Shown here in pieces: positions 50,462-59,035 of a DNA stretch of 59,035 nt (position 1 is the stretch's first letter; every line of letters begins with the position of its first letter). Below the pieces are notes generated by a model. That model was given only the letters and a program-made list of their open reading frames with translations. It was not told where the DNA came from and did not search any database. Made by a program: the position numbers and the translations under genes. Source of the DNA: Cladosporium sp. IMV 00045 (lineage: Eukaryota; Ascomycota; Dothideomycetes; Cladosporiales; Cladosporiaceae); contig MSJI02000599.1 in assembly GCA_001931905.2 (NCBI GenBank), positions 1 to 59,035 of the forward strand, given 5' to 3'.

Positions 50462-53140
50462 GTTGTCGAAGTCAAGACCTTTTTCCAAAGGGGATTTTGA
50501 CGTTCAAGCTGGGAGGAAGAGTCATTAACCGCTGAAACGCTACAAGCCACGGTCAAGTCTCCCAATCTCACCAGTTTTACTTGTCAATTCACACAGTCGA
50601 GCCGACAGATCAAGTGAGGTATACGTGAAATCGGCCTATAGAGATGGCCGAAAGGCAGGCACTGAGATTGCGTCGCGGGGAAAAAACGTGAGGAGAAGAC
50701 AGGTGGAGTGGACTGAACTGGCTCGGAGGCATTGTGGGCAGCACGGCGATTACTTGTTGCGACGGCGGCGACCCAGCGGTATGGTTCACGCACTCACAGC
50801 TCTCTCTGTTTGCGAGCCAACAGCCCAACGGGAGAGAGAGAGAGGGCGAGAGTGGGAGTCTGTGTCAAGGATGCAGGCAGAAGGACGAAGCGGCGCCAGC
50901 ACGCATGCGCGGCTTCTTCCGGCCGCCCCCGAATCCACGCGCGCAAGAAGGGAAAAATGCTGGCGCGGGTTTAAATTATATTATTACTATGGCGAATAAT
51001 GGAGCGTGATCCGCAAGACTCGTGTCGCGAGAGTCGCAGACGGGACGTGGGAACATGGAATTGTTGGCGGGAGAGCCTGAGAGGTGTGGGTGCGGTGACG
51101 AGACTCCTGGTCCTTCTCCTGCTGGGTTTGGCCGCAACCGAGATTCGAGGACGACAGGCTACGTAAGTAGGATAGTATGGCAGACCGGGGCTTGTCTGGG
51201 AGGTGTAGGGCTAATTGATTCTGAGCATATGCTGTGACGCCCACGCGCATGCATATCAATCATGATTGTCTTTCGAAGTCGACGTACACGGAGATGCCTC
51301 GCTGCCGTACTTCCTCAATGTAACAGCAGTCCAAAAAGTCATGGGGAACGAGCCGCAGTAGCAGCAGCAGCATCATGATCCTACGGCTGTGACGGGGAGT
51401 GTCGAGGGTGTATGACATGCTTTGGAACATGCGCAAAGGAGCTCCGGGCCGGCAGTGGTGATCTACGGTAGGAGTGTTGACGAGTTACCTACACACGCCA
51501 TGGCTCGAGGGGCGCTCGAGTGAAAGAGGACGAGCTCGCTGCAGGGCATGACCTGCGAGGCAAATGCCTTTGGAGCCTTTGTGGCCTTTCGAAGGCCAGC
51601 CTCCAAGCCAGCCGCCGGACGTGCAACTCCAATCGCGATGGCTGCAGCTATGTACGCTGTCGTGCAGCACGTCCTGTGGTATTGCCCACCGCCGGACTAA
51701 GGCAGAGACAGTCACGACGCCGCCAACAAACGCCGCAGTTGTGCGGATGACCAAGGCCCTGCTGCAAGGCTTAGCAAGCCGAGCGGATCGGATGTCGTCC
51801 ATCACTCTCAAACAGGCGAGAGGTCCGTCTTTTCTAGCGAAAATCAATCAAGGCTAGCTCACGCGACCCGAGGAGCGCTGTCTACGACACTACTACTTCC
51901 ATCGTCCGCAAACGAGTCAATTTATATAGGACTACATAAGCGAATAGGCCAGCACCTTTCCTCTCAACGGACTGACCCTCACTGCATGAGTTGCCTCTAT
52001 TCCCTCGTCCACGCCCTCATCAGCCGTTGATGACGGCTCGGGATGCGCTCCCCTCAAATCAGCACGAATCCATCGTCCCACTACTGCATCCTCATCACAA
52101 CGCACCTTGATGGAGAGATCTCGATTGTGTGCAGCAGCAGCAATTTTTTAAAGGCCGTCTAGGCGCTCGGCACGCGCATGCAAGGCCGTTTGGCGTAAGA
52201 CCGTTGTCTTTCGGCAGCTGGGGGGAAATCGCAACCGCTACAAGGGTCCTCTCTTTGTGTCATGCCGCCACGCGAAATAGATTGGTTACGACAATCGCCT
52301 GCATGACATTGTGGGCGGTGGCTTCCAGCGTCTTATTACGTGCGCCCATTACGATCCCGAGTCGGACGTCCTTCTTGCATTATTGATCGCCCCGTTTGAC
52401 CCTTTTCTTCACCGTCGTCTTCTCTTGCTACTCGATCCGAATCCCCCAGAGCTGCACATGTCCTTTTTTGAAACGCCCTCTTGCTGCCAAAAACGGCTCA
52501 AACGGCATCTTCCACACCGCGGGCGTTCTGAAGACGCAGGCCAATCCTTGCCACATCATGCAGGCCCGGCATGGCCTGCGCGAATGCCAATGGCAGTTTG
52601 CCCATGTCACTTCTCCCATTCTTACATGTGTATGCATTGTAAAGTACGGCACAAGAGTACGTACATATGTCAGAGCCCTGTCCGACAATTGCCAGCATTG
52701 ACCCTGAAATTCGAATGTGTCGATCCGGAGGTATTACTGTCCGATTCCTGGATAAATGCCAGCAACGCATGTTCCGATGGGGGCAAGAGATGCAAAGCAA
52801 AGCACCTGCGTGAGGCGGGCGGCGTGATGAGGGGCTATATTTGTACGCGGCAGACAATTTCATCACGTAACGACCGCATGCAGATGTCAAGTTGTTGATG
52901 TACATGTACATGTAGGATGGTTCCACGGCACTCCTGAGCGCATATCCGTGATTCTGAGGTCGACTGGTAAAGCTCTTGTGAATGGGCGTTGATTCCCTCC
53001 TTCGATAGTAAGTCGCGTGAAAGAGCAAGGAGTATGCTCCATGATATGCCATATAGCGGTGAGTATAGAACAGTAACATTGTACAAAACAGCTTCTATCC
53101 CATCTCTTACGCTCCCCTCCACATTTTAACACTATGCCTC
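50462..53140. other. 2.7-kb gene-poor region
   Basis: No ORF has family features. A GA-repeat at about 50831-50846 and a CAG-type run at about 51358-51372 are short. GC-rich in the first part, mixed later. An unrecognised non-coding transcript cannot be excluded. Confidence 0.5.
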
Positions 53141-54439
53141 TCACTTCAGCTGCCTCAGCCTCTCCTGTCCATTCTCAACCCCTTCAGCGAACCCCACCGC
53201 CTTAGCCAAACTGATAGCCTCAGTATACTTTTTCCTCGCCAGTGCCACATCGCCCTTCATCTCCGCAAACTCCGCCAAGTTGTGCAATGCCACAGCGCAA
53301 CCCATATCGCACTCCTCGTCGCGCTCTGGTGGCTGAATCTTCGCCGCAACGTCAATCGCTTTCTGCGCCCACGTCTGCGCGTTGGAAATCATCGACTCGC
53401 GCGTCACGGGAGGTTGCGCGGGCTGCTCGGCAGAAGTGACAGTCTGGCTCCGCGCGAACTCCTGCGCCGCTTTCGCCATGCGAGGGGATTGCTGCGCGAG
53501 ACATGTGGCGAGGTTGTTCATCAAGATGACCGAGTGACAGCTGCTGGTGCCGTGAAGACTGAGCGCTTGCAAGAACAGCGGCGTAGCGAGGTGGTGCTGG
53601 TCTTTGTCCTCGTAGGTATGCGCCAGGGCTTCCATCGCAGCGCCGATTTCCGAGTCGGAAAGCCAGGAGCCTTCTTCATCCTCGCTGATCTTGAGGGTGT
53701 CGCGGCGCTGGCGCTCTTTCAAGACAGTTTCCACGGCCCAGACGAGGCGGGACTCGGCCATGTCGCGATTGTAAATCACAGGCTGCGAGTAGAGCTCACC
53801 CAGCTTGATGGAAATGCCGACGAGTTTCTTCAGCACTCTGCTGCGCTTTGCCTTATTCTCCTCCTTACCTCCCAACTGCTCCATCCACTGTAAGCTGTCC
53901 CTGCGCAAGATCTCCAGAACCTGAATCGCTTTTGAGTATTGTTCGATCTTCTCCATCATACCCGCGACCTGAATTTTGACGCCCATGATCTCATCGCTGA
54001 AAGGATCCATACCGAGCTCCTCGGCGATCTGCAGCGCCTGGCGGTAGTACTTGAGCGCCTCCTTAGGCTGCAGATCTTCGTTCGTATACCAAAGAGCTCT
54101 TCGCAACTTCACGGCGACGGGTTCGGGGAATTTGTGAAAGGATGCGATGATGTAGTTCTGGTATCGATAGTTGGCGTAGATGACGGCGAAAGAGCCGCTG
54201 AGAACAGCGATGCTAGCAAAGACGATTTGGAATGGGTAGTCTCTGAAGAGCGATTTGGCCTTGTCGGCGGTGGAAGATGCGTTACGGCGTTGTTGGTTCG
54301 TGAAGCGAGCTCGACTGTTTCGTCCAAAGGGGTTTGCCCTTATGCGGGCGGTATGGAGACATCGTGACTGTGTGGATCGTGTGTAGACGTTTTGAAAAAG
54401 GCGCGCAAATGGTGCGCGGAATGCTGAAGGCGCTGACAT
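53141..54439 (-). CDS. Mitochondrial TPR protein, Mgr3-like
   Basis: A 432-residue intronless protein. The N-terminal 60 residues are Arg/Ser/Ala-rich without acidic residues, a mitochondrial presequence. One membrane segment lies at about 72-90 (IVFASIAVLSGSFAVIYAN). TPR-like helix pairs follow: EALKYYRQALQIAEELG, YSKAIQVLEIL, HLATPLFLQALSLHG, and LHNLAEFAEMKGDVALARKKYTEAI near the end. This layout matches fungal Mgr3 relatives, which in yeast help the inner-membrane i-AAA protease Yme1 bind substrates. Family assignment rests on architecture, so orthology is likely but not proven. It is divergent from the SRAP gene, 267 bp apart. Confidence 0.8.
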   Translation of the reverse strand: MSAPSAFRAPFARLFQNVYTRSTQSRCLHTARIRANPFGRNSRARFTNQQRRNASSTADKAKSLFRDYPFQIVFASIAVLSGSFAVIYANYRYQNYIIASFHKFPEPVAVKLRRALWYTNEDLQPKEALKYYRQALQIAEELGMDPFSDEIMGVKIQVAGMMEKIEQYSKAIQVLEILRRDSLQWMEQLGGKEENKAKRSRVLKKLVGISIKLGELYSQPVIYNRDMAESRLVWAVETVLKERQRRDTLKISEDEEGSWLSDSEIGAAMEALAHTYEDKDQHHLATPLFLQALSLHGTSSCHSVILMNNLATCLAQQSPRMAKAAQEFARSQTVTSAEQPAQPPVTRESMISNAQTWAQKAIDVAAKIQPPERDEECDMGCAVALHNLAEFAEMKGDVALARKKYTEAISLAKAVGFAEGVENGQERLRQLK

Positions 54440-54706
54440 TGTGTTGGTTGTGTATTGTAAGTCTTATGGCTAGACCGTCTGCTGGTGGAATTGATGAAGC
54501 TCCGATTCCAATCGCCGCTGAAGACATGGATTCATGTTTGATCAGATAAGGTCCATGACATCACGCCACCGAGATGGACTGGAGCTCCATGTCTCTATTA
54601 CATGTATTCAAGTGTTGCCTTCACGTTAAGCTCCATCACATCTTCCTTGAACTCGACTGGAAACAAGCATCGTTTGCTGAGTCCACTGAGTAGCGTCGTT
54701 GAAGAG

Positions 54707-56095
54707 ATGTGTGGAAGATACGTTCTCTCACTGCGGCCATCGCAGGTCCGCCAACGACTGAACGAACAGAACATGCCTGCAGATGAGGCTCCGGACGACG
54801 ACAATGATCGCATCCGACAGAGCTACAACTTTGCTCCCGGCTATCATGGCTTAATCTATCGTGCTGCTACTTCTGATACTGATGCAGGCTCACATGACAA
54901 TGACAACGGCGATGCCAACGACCAAGCTGAGGCCGATGATACAAGCGAACCATCTCCCAAGCGAGCCAAAACCTCTCACACCACCTCCAAAGCCGTCGAC
55001 GGCCGCGCCACAGCAGAGACTAAGTACAAGCTGCAAGCCGCCAAATGGGGTCTGGTGCCTTTCTGGACGAAGCGTCCGCCAGACTATGGCAGCCAAATGC
55101 GCACCATCAACTGCCGCGATGACAGCCTGCTCGAGAATCGCGGCATGTGGAACACGATGAAGCAGCGAAAACGTTGCATTGTCGTGGCGGAAGGCTTCTA
55201 CGAGTGGCTGAAGAAGAACAACGGCAAAGAAAAGCTCCCGCATTTTGTGAAGCGTAAGGATGGCGAGCTGATGTGCTTTGCCGGTCTTTGGGATTGCGTT
55301 CAGTACGAAGGCAGCGAGGAGAAGCTGTATTCGTACACTGTGATCACCACGGACTCAAACAAGCAGCTGAAATTCCTGCACGATCGCATGCCCGTCATCC
55401 TGGAGGCTGGCAGCGATCCCATGAAGACCTGGCTTGATCCTGAGAATGTCGGCTGGTCAAAGGAACTCCAAAGCCTCCTCAAACCTTTCGACGGCGAGCT
55501 CGAATGCTATCCTGTAGACAAAGCCGTCGGCAAAGTCGGAAACAACAGTCCCCAATTCATCGTACCGATTGACAGCAAAGAAAACAAGAACAACATCGCC
55601 AATTTCTTTGGTTCGCAGCAGTCCTCTGCAAAACCAAAATCAGAGCCAAAGGCCGAAACCAAAGTTGAAGAGTCCTCTGCAAACATCAAGCAAGTACCCG
55701 AAGACCCACGCCCAACCTCTTCCAAAGCCGAAGACCCAGAATCGAACGCTCCACTCCCCAAACCAGCCTCTCCACCCTCAACCACGCAACAGATCAAACA
55801 AGAAACGTCAAAAGTGTCCGACTCCGATCTTCTCCATGCCGCTTCAGACGTGACCGAAAAGAACATCGAGCGAGACAGTTCGGCTGTCGATGACGAGACT
55901 TTGATGCAAGCAGCGAAGGCCAGTCCTGTGAAGAAGGAAGTGAAGAACGAGTCATCTCCTGCGAAAAGCAACTCACCGACTAAGAAAGGGGGTGCCGGAG
56001 GCAGACAGATGCGGAGTGCTACGACAAACAACACTACAGCGAAAAGCCCGGTGAAAGAAGGCAATGCGAAAATTACGAGGTTTTTTGGGAAGTGA
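54707..56095 (+). CDS. SRAP/HMCES-type abasic-site DNA-protein crosslink protein
   Basis: A 462-residue intronless protein. SRAP proteins shield abasic sites in single-stranded DNA by crosslinking through Cys2. I start at MCGRYVLS because removal of Met must expose this Cys; an in-frame ATG at 54602 would block that. Other active-site parts are YNFAPGY, AKWGLVPFW, RTINCRDDS, VAEGFYEWL (Glu about 162) and LHDRMPVIL (His about 225). An acidic insert at about 60-95 enlarges the domain. The C-terminal 180 residues are disordered and Lys/Ser/Pro-rich. IANFFGSQQ and the final ITRFFGK resemble PCNA-interacting motifs, as in vertebrate HMCES. Likely acts at stalled replication forks. Confidence 0.92.
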   Translation: MCGRYVLSLRPSQVRQRLNEQNMPADEAPDDDNDRIRQSYNFAPGYHGLIYRAATSDTDAGSHDNDNGDANDQAEADDTSEPSPKRAKTSHTTSKAVDGRATAETKYKLQAAKWGLVPFWTKRPPDYGSQMRTINCRDDSLLENRGMWNTMKQRKRCIVVAEGFYEWLKKNNGKEKLPHFVKRKDGELMCFAGLWDCVQYEGSEEKLYSYTVITTDSNKQLKFLHDRMPVILEAGSDPMKTWLDPENVGWSKELQSLLKPFDGELECYPVDKAVGKVGNNSPQFIVPIDSKENKNNIANFFGSQQSSAKPKSEPKAETKVEESSANIKQVPEDPRPTSSKAEDPESNAPLPKPASPPSTTQQIKQETSKVSDSDLLHAASDVTEKNIERDSSAVDDETLMQAAKASPVKKEVKNESSPAKSNSPTKKGGAGGRQMRSATTNNTTAKSPVKEGNAKITRFFGK

Positions 56096-56508
56096 AGGAT
56101 GCGCGGGACACCAGATTATGCCTTGGGTAAACAGTACCATCGCAGTCATCGTTCCAAAGGCAATGTAAGGATACTCCATCGGAGACAATGCCAACTTTCG
56201 GGCGATTACACCGTAAAGTTGACAAGATTGTCTTATTATCAAGTTTAATGGATTCAAGTACTGAATTCGCTTGCTTCCCTTTCTAAAGTACCCTCTCGTA
56301 ATGAAAATAGGAAAATCCGATGAGGTCCGTCACCATCGCCTCGGACACTCCCAAGCTCCCCCGCCAGACCATTCATTCACATCCCTCCCAACATATGATC
56401 CGCATTCACCTACCTCCCCCTCCACCCACCCGTTCACTTTCTCCCGCCCTTCCCCTCAACCCTTAATCAACTCTACACCGGCGCCACCCGTCAACACGAC
56501 CGAACCTT
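56096..56508. other. Spacer between the SRAP gene and the tRNA-like gene
   Basis: 413 bp; a C/T-rich stretch at about 56340-56470 precedes the tRNA-like gene. No gene seen. Confidence 0.5.
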
Positions 56509-56647
56509 GCCTGAGTGGTCTAGTGGTAGTGACATTGCCACGAGTTGCGCCAGTCGCCGGGAGCCATGGCACTCTCTCATGAGGGAGGCCCGGCGGCAGA
56601 GGCTTGCTTGATGGCAAAGATCGCAGGTTCAAGTCCTGCCTTGGGCA
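56509..56647 (+). tRNA. Intron-bearing tRNA-like gene, isotype not assigned
   Basis: 139 bases. The acceptor stem pairs GCCTGAG with CTTGGGC, then A73. The A box is TGGTCTAGTGG and the B box GGTTCAAGTCC; the T arm GCAGG-TTCAAGT-CCTGC is perfect. TTGCC and GGCAA form an anticodon stem enclosing about 72 bases. That insert folds into a hairpin (CGCCGGG with CCCGGCG, inner CTCTCTC with GAGGGAG). With an intron at the usual 37/38 position the loop would lack U33, so I cannot read a normal anticodon. Either an unusual tRNA or a tRNA pseudogene with an insertion. Confidence 0.7.
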
Positions 56648-56652
56648 TTAGA

Positions 56653-56659
56653 TTTTTTT
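56653..56659 (+). terminator. Pol III terminator
   Basis: T7 run six bases after the tRNA-like gene; supports Pol III transcription of that locus. Confidence 0.75.
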
Positions 56660-57366
56660 ATGGTATGCTTTTCGCATGATGTGTGAAGAAGAAAAGGAGA
56701 TCGGTTTTTGATGGTGTAGCATTGAGCTTTGTATGTTGTGCCTGATTGTGCTTGCACAAAGGCGTGGAGGCAGCAATTTAGGGTAGGGTCTTGTTCGTCT
56801 CGACGACATCAGTCTCATCCCGATATACCACGCTTGATTCGAAGCCGAGTAGCCCACCGGATGGTTTCGTATGTGAATCCAAGAAAGAGATACAAGCTGA
56901 CATGACATGAAAAAAGTAGTATGATGTGACTATGGACTCTAATCCCTTTTCCTCTCATGCTCACGTCCCATTTCCAATCCCCTCTCTTCCCTGCCCATGT
57001 GCATCTCTGTAGAAAAACACTCTATCCGTCCACACAATCATGCTCATCAATCCGTTCCATCCATCAATTCCAGGTATATGCTAATGAAGTAGACGAAGGA
57101 AAGCAAGGAAAAGAGCGCCATGGTAAGAACGCCCGATAGATGTGATGATGGTGCCCTGTGGTGCGACAGGGCCCGAAACGTTGGAGCCGCTCCTCCTGTT
57201 TTGGCAAAGCCTTTTGGCTCACCGCGTAGCGAGATGTGACTGGTGTTATGCCATGGACCAAGCAACAATGGAGAATAATGCGTGAAACATGACAATCGTG
57301 CCGAACCGGGTCCTTAGCTCTTTCATCTGTGTCAACTCTTCAAAGTCTAAGATCCTCGTCAAAGGT
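56660..57366. other. Spacer downstream of the tRNA-like gene
   Basis: 3' flank of the RasGAP gene. Short ORFs only. Confidence 0.5.
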
Positions 57367-59035
57367 CTATTCGTTGGCCTTCTGGCTGTCTCGGTCTTTC
57401 TTCTTTCTGAGAGCTGGCATGAGCGTCTTCGCTCTTCTCTCTCTTTTGACTTTGCGCTCACTTGGTGCAACCTCCTGTTGCTGCTGCTGTTGCACCGCGT
57501 GTTCAGCCTGTCCGCGCCGTATCTCACGCTGGTAAGAAGGCAGAGCTGTTGTGTGCTCGGTGTCACTGCTGACGGCGCTCGAGACATTGCTTGTGCTTGG
57601 GCTAGCAGAGGCACCAGGAGAGTCGATAGATGAGCGAGCTTGTCGGGTAGGTCGCTGAAGCATCAATGGACGGCGAGGGTTCTTGGGTCTGAGAGGAGGC
57701 GGTGGCATGTCAAACGCGGCAGTAGAGTTGGAGCCAGAATGTGTCGGTGTTGACTCGTAAGCGCGCGAAGATGCTTCGTCTTCGTCGGTTCCTTCTGTCA
57801 AGTCGGCGGCGGGATTGTGAAGTGAAGCGGAGAGAGCTTCGAGGTGAGGTGGTGGCGCAACGGTCGGGTCGGCGGCGACGTGGTCTGCCACCTTGTCGTA
57901 AGAACTCCGCTTGCCGTCATTGGAAGGAGGTCTTTCAAGCTGGTCAATCAGCTCGTCCCAGCGGAAGCTGAGAGCGCTGTTAGGTCGCTCCGCTCGTTCA
58001 GCCCGACTGAGACACTCCTGAGTGCGAGCGTGCAGGGTGCTGCAGACATCGTGGAAGGTTTTGAGGTCGCCATCAGCGCTGTTGATGGCTTGGAGGAGGC
58101 TCATCTGAGGAGGCTTTCCGGTGCCCGGTTCGGGATGCTCGGTAGCCTGCGACGTTGTCTCGAGCCAAAGCTGGATGAGCTCGGCGAAACAGCGAGCCTG
58201 ATCAATCAGATACGGTAGGCTGGGGAATCCTTCGCGACTCGTTGGTGGCAGGCGGTGCATGATCGTCATCGGCGTGGTATAGCTGAAGTGTGTCTCGGCG
58301 CTTGCAACGCCTCCAATACTTGTTGGAGACGAGTTGTCGGAATGCGAAAAAGACGAAGAGAGGAGAGGTGTTGGCACATAGCAGACATCGTCGACGAAGC
58401 CCTTGAAGCTTTCTCGGTTTTGTGTTAGGAACTGGTTCATTGGTTCCATCCAGTGCTCTTTCGTTCCGAAAGATGCCATGTTCGCAAGCGTTTGTAGAGA
58501 TTTGGCAATCAGTGTACATGTCCGGCGCGCTTTCGGTTTCATGTCATCTATGGGAAGGATGTTAGTATAGATACTTTGCAAGCGACGCGACAAGAGATCG
58601 ACATACCTTTCATGAGACCGAAGAGCTTCGGATTTAGCACCGCCGGGCAGAAAAAGCGCAGGAACAGAAATCCTGACACACTGCTAAAGCTTACACTGCG
58701 CAGAAAGTCGCCATAGCGATCTTCAGCACAAGCACGCACATGTCTGAATATGCGCCTGAGCTCGATCGGGCACTTCGCTTTTGCAGCAACAATGGACTTC
58801 CACACCTCCTGTGTGTGGCCTAGCAGACGCCGCCAATTGCGATCGATATCACCAGGAATAGCGACACGGTTGGGGTCCACCTCGCAATCGGGGTCTTTCT
58901 CGTTGATCTCCCGCACTTTAGCGCCGAGCGCCTCTTCGAGGTATTCCTTGCCAATGCGACGCATGTGGCTGTCCAAGCTCTTTGTAAGCAATGTATTACC
59001 TCTGAAGAGCAGATTGGCTTCGAGCGTGGCATTCT
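57367..59035 (-). CDS. RasGAP-domain protein, N-terminal part outside window
   Basis: Exons 57367-58547 and 58607 to beyond the right edge; the 59-nt intron (GTATGT, ACTAAC, TAG) is in phase. GAPs of this class speed GTP hydrolysis by Ras-like GTPases. In the window the domain shows RIGKEYLEEALG, ELRRIFRHVRA, the hallmark FLFLRFFCPAVLNPKLFGL and RTCTLIAKSLQTLANM. The following 300 residues are a Ser/Pro-rich tail ending in a basic stretch with a poly-Gln run. The primary arginine-finger segment near the domain start may lie at or beyond the right edge. Tail length and domain fit Bud2/Gap1-type fungal GAPs; which one cannot be said without the N-terminus. Confidence 0.88.

Noticed and set aside
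52311..52898. 195-codon ORF in the 2.7-kb spacer
   Set aside because: Cys/His-rich by chance reading; overlapping ORFs on both strands are equally long.
1..59035. CRISPR arrays, insertion sequences, LTRs or terminal inverted repeats
   Set aside because: None were visible on reading; the eukaryotic gene structure also excludes bacterial CRISPR and IS elements.

Overview
The window is nuclear DNA of a filamentous ascomycete (Pezizomycotina). Introns are mostly 48-60 nt with GTRNGT-type donors and CTAAC/CTGAC branch points. Genes lie on both strands with long spacers. The protein families include DUF6590, DUF6594, a NACHT NLR, a Cip1-like protein, a GH28 exopolygalacturonase and an isochorismatase/AlkB fusion. 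A Dothideomycete is my inference from compact introns and plant-wall enzymes; I cannot name the species. All exon joins below were worked out by hand from splice signals, reading phase and family similarity.

Layout. 1-1513: 3' part of a DBP9-type DEAD-box helicase. 2307-9983: two copies of a divergent gene pair, each a DUF6590 protein on the minus strand facing a long coiled-coil protein on the plus strand. 11644-12726: an Ecm4-type glutathione transferase. 13710-14609: an Asp/Arg/Tyr-repeat membrane protein. 14885-15990: a secreted Cip1-like protein with a CBM1. 17208-22609: a Cys-motif orphan, a DUF6594 membrane protein, a truncated 5S rRNA pseudogene and a NACHT NLR. 23362-28869: an HSL-type esterase, an MFS sugar transporter and a GH28 exopolygalacturonase; the last two are divergent and suit pectin use. 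29395-29513: a 5S rRNA gene with its TATA box. 30068-31689: a multipass membrane protein.

From 33214 on the genes are mostly housekeeping: MCC alpha subunit (leucine breakdown), a SAT4/HAL4-like kinase behind a 3.3 kb gene-free pyrimidine-rich stretch, a membrane-anchored spermidine-synthase-like protein, haspin kinase, a Yra1/ALYREF mRNA export adaptor with six exons, the isochorismatase-like/AlkB fusion, an Mgr3-like TPR protein, an SRAP (HMCES) DNA-protein crosslink protein, an intron-bearing tRNA-like gene and the C-terminal part of a RasGAP.

Most unusual points: the duplicated DUF6590/coiled-coil divergent module, the NLR neighbourhood, the fusion protein whose isochorismatase half has lost its catalytic cysteine, and the two odd Pol III loci (5S fragment and structured-insert tRNA).
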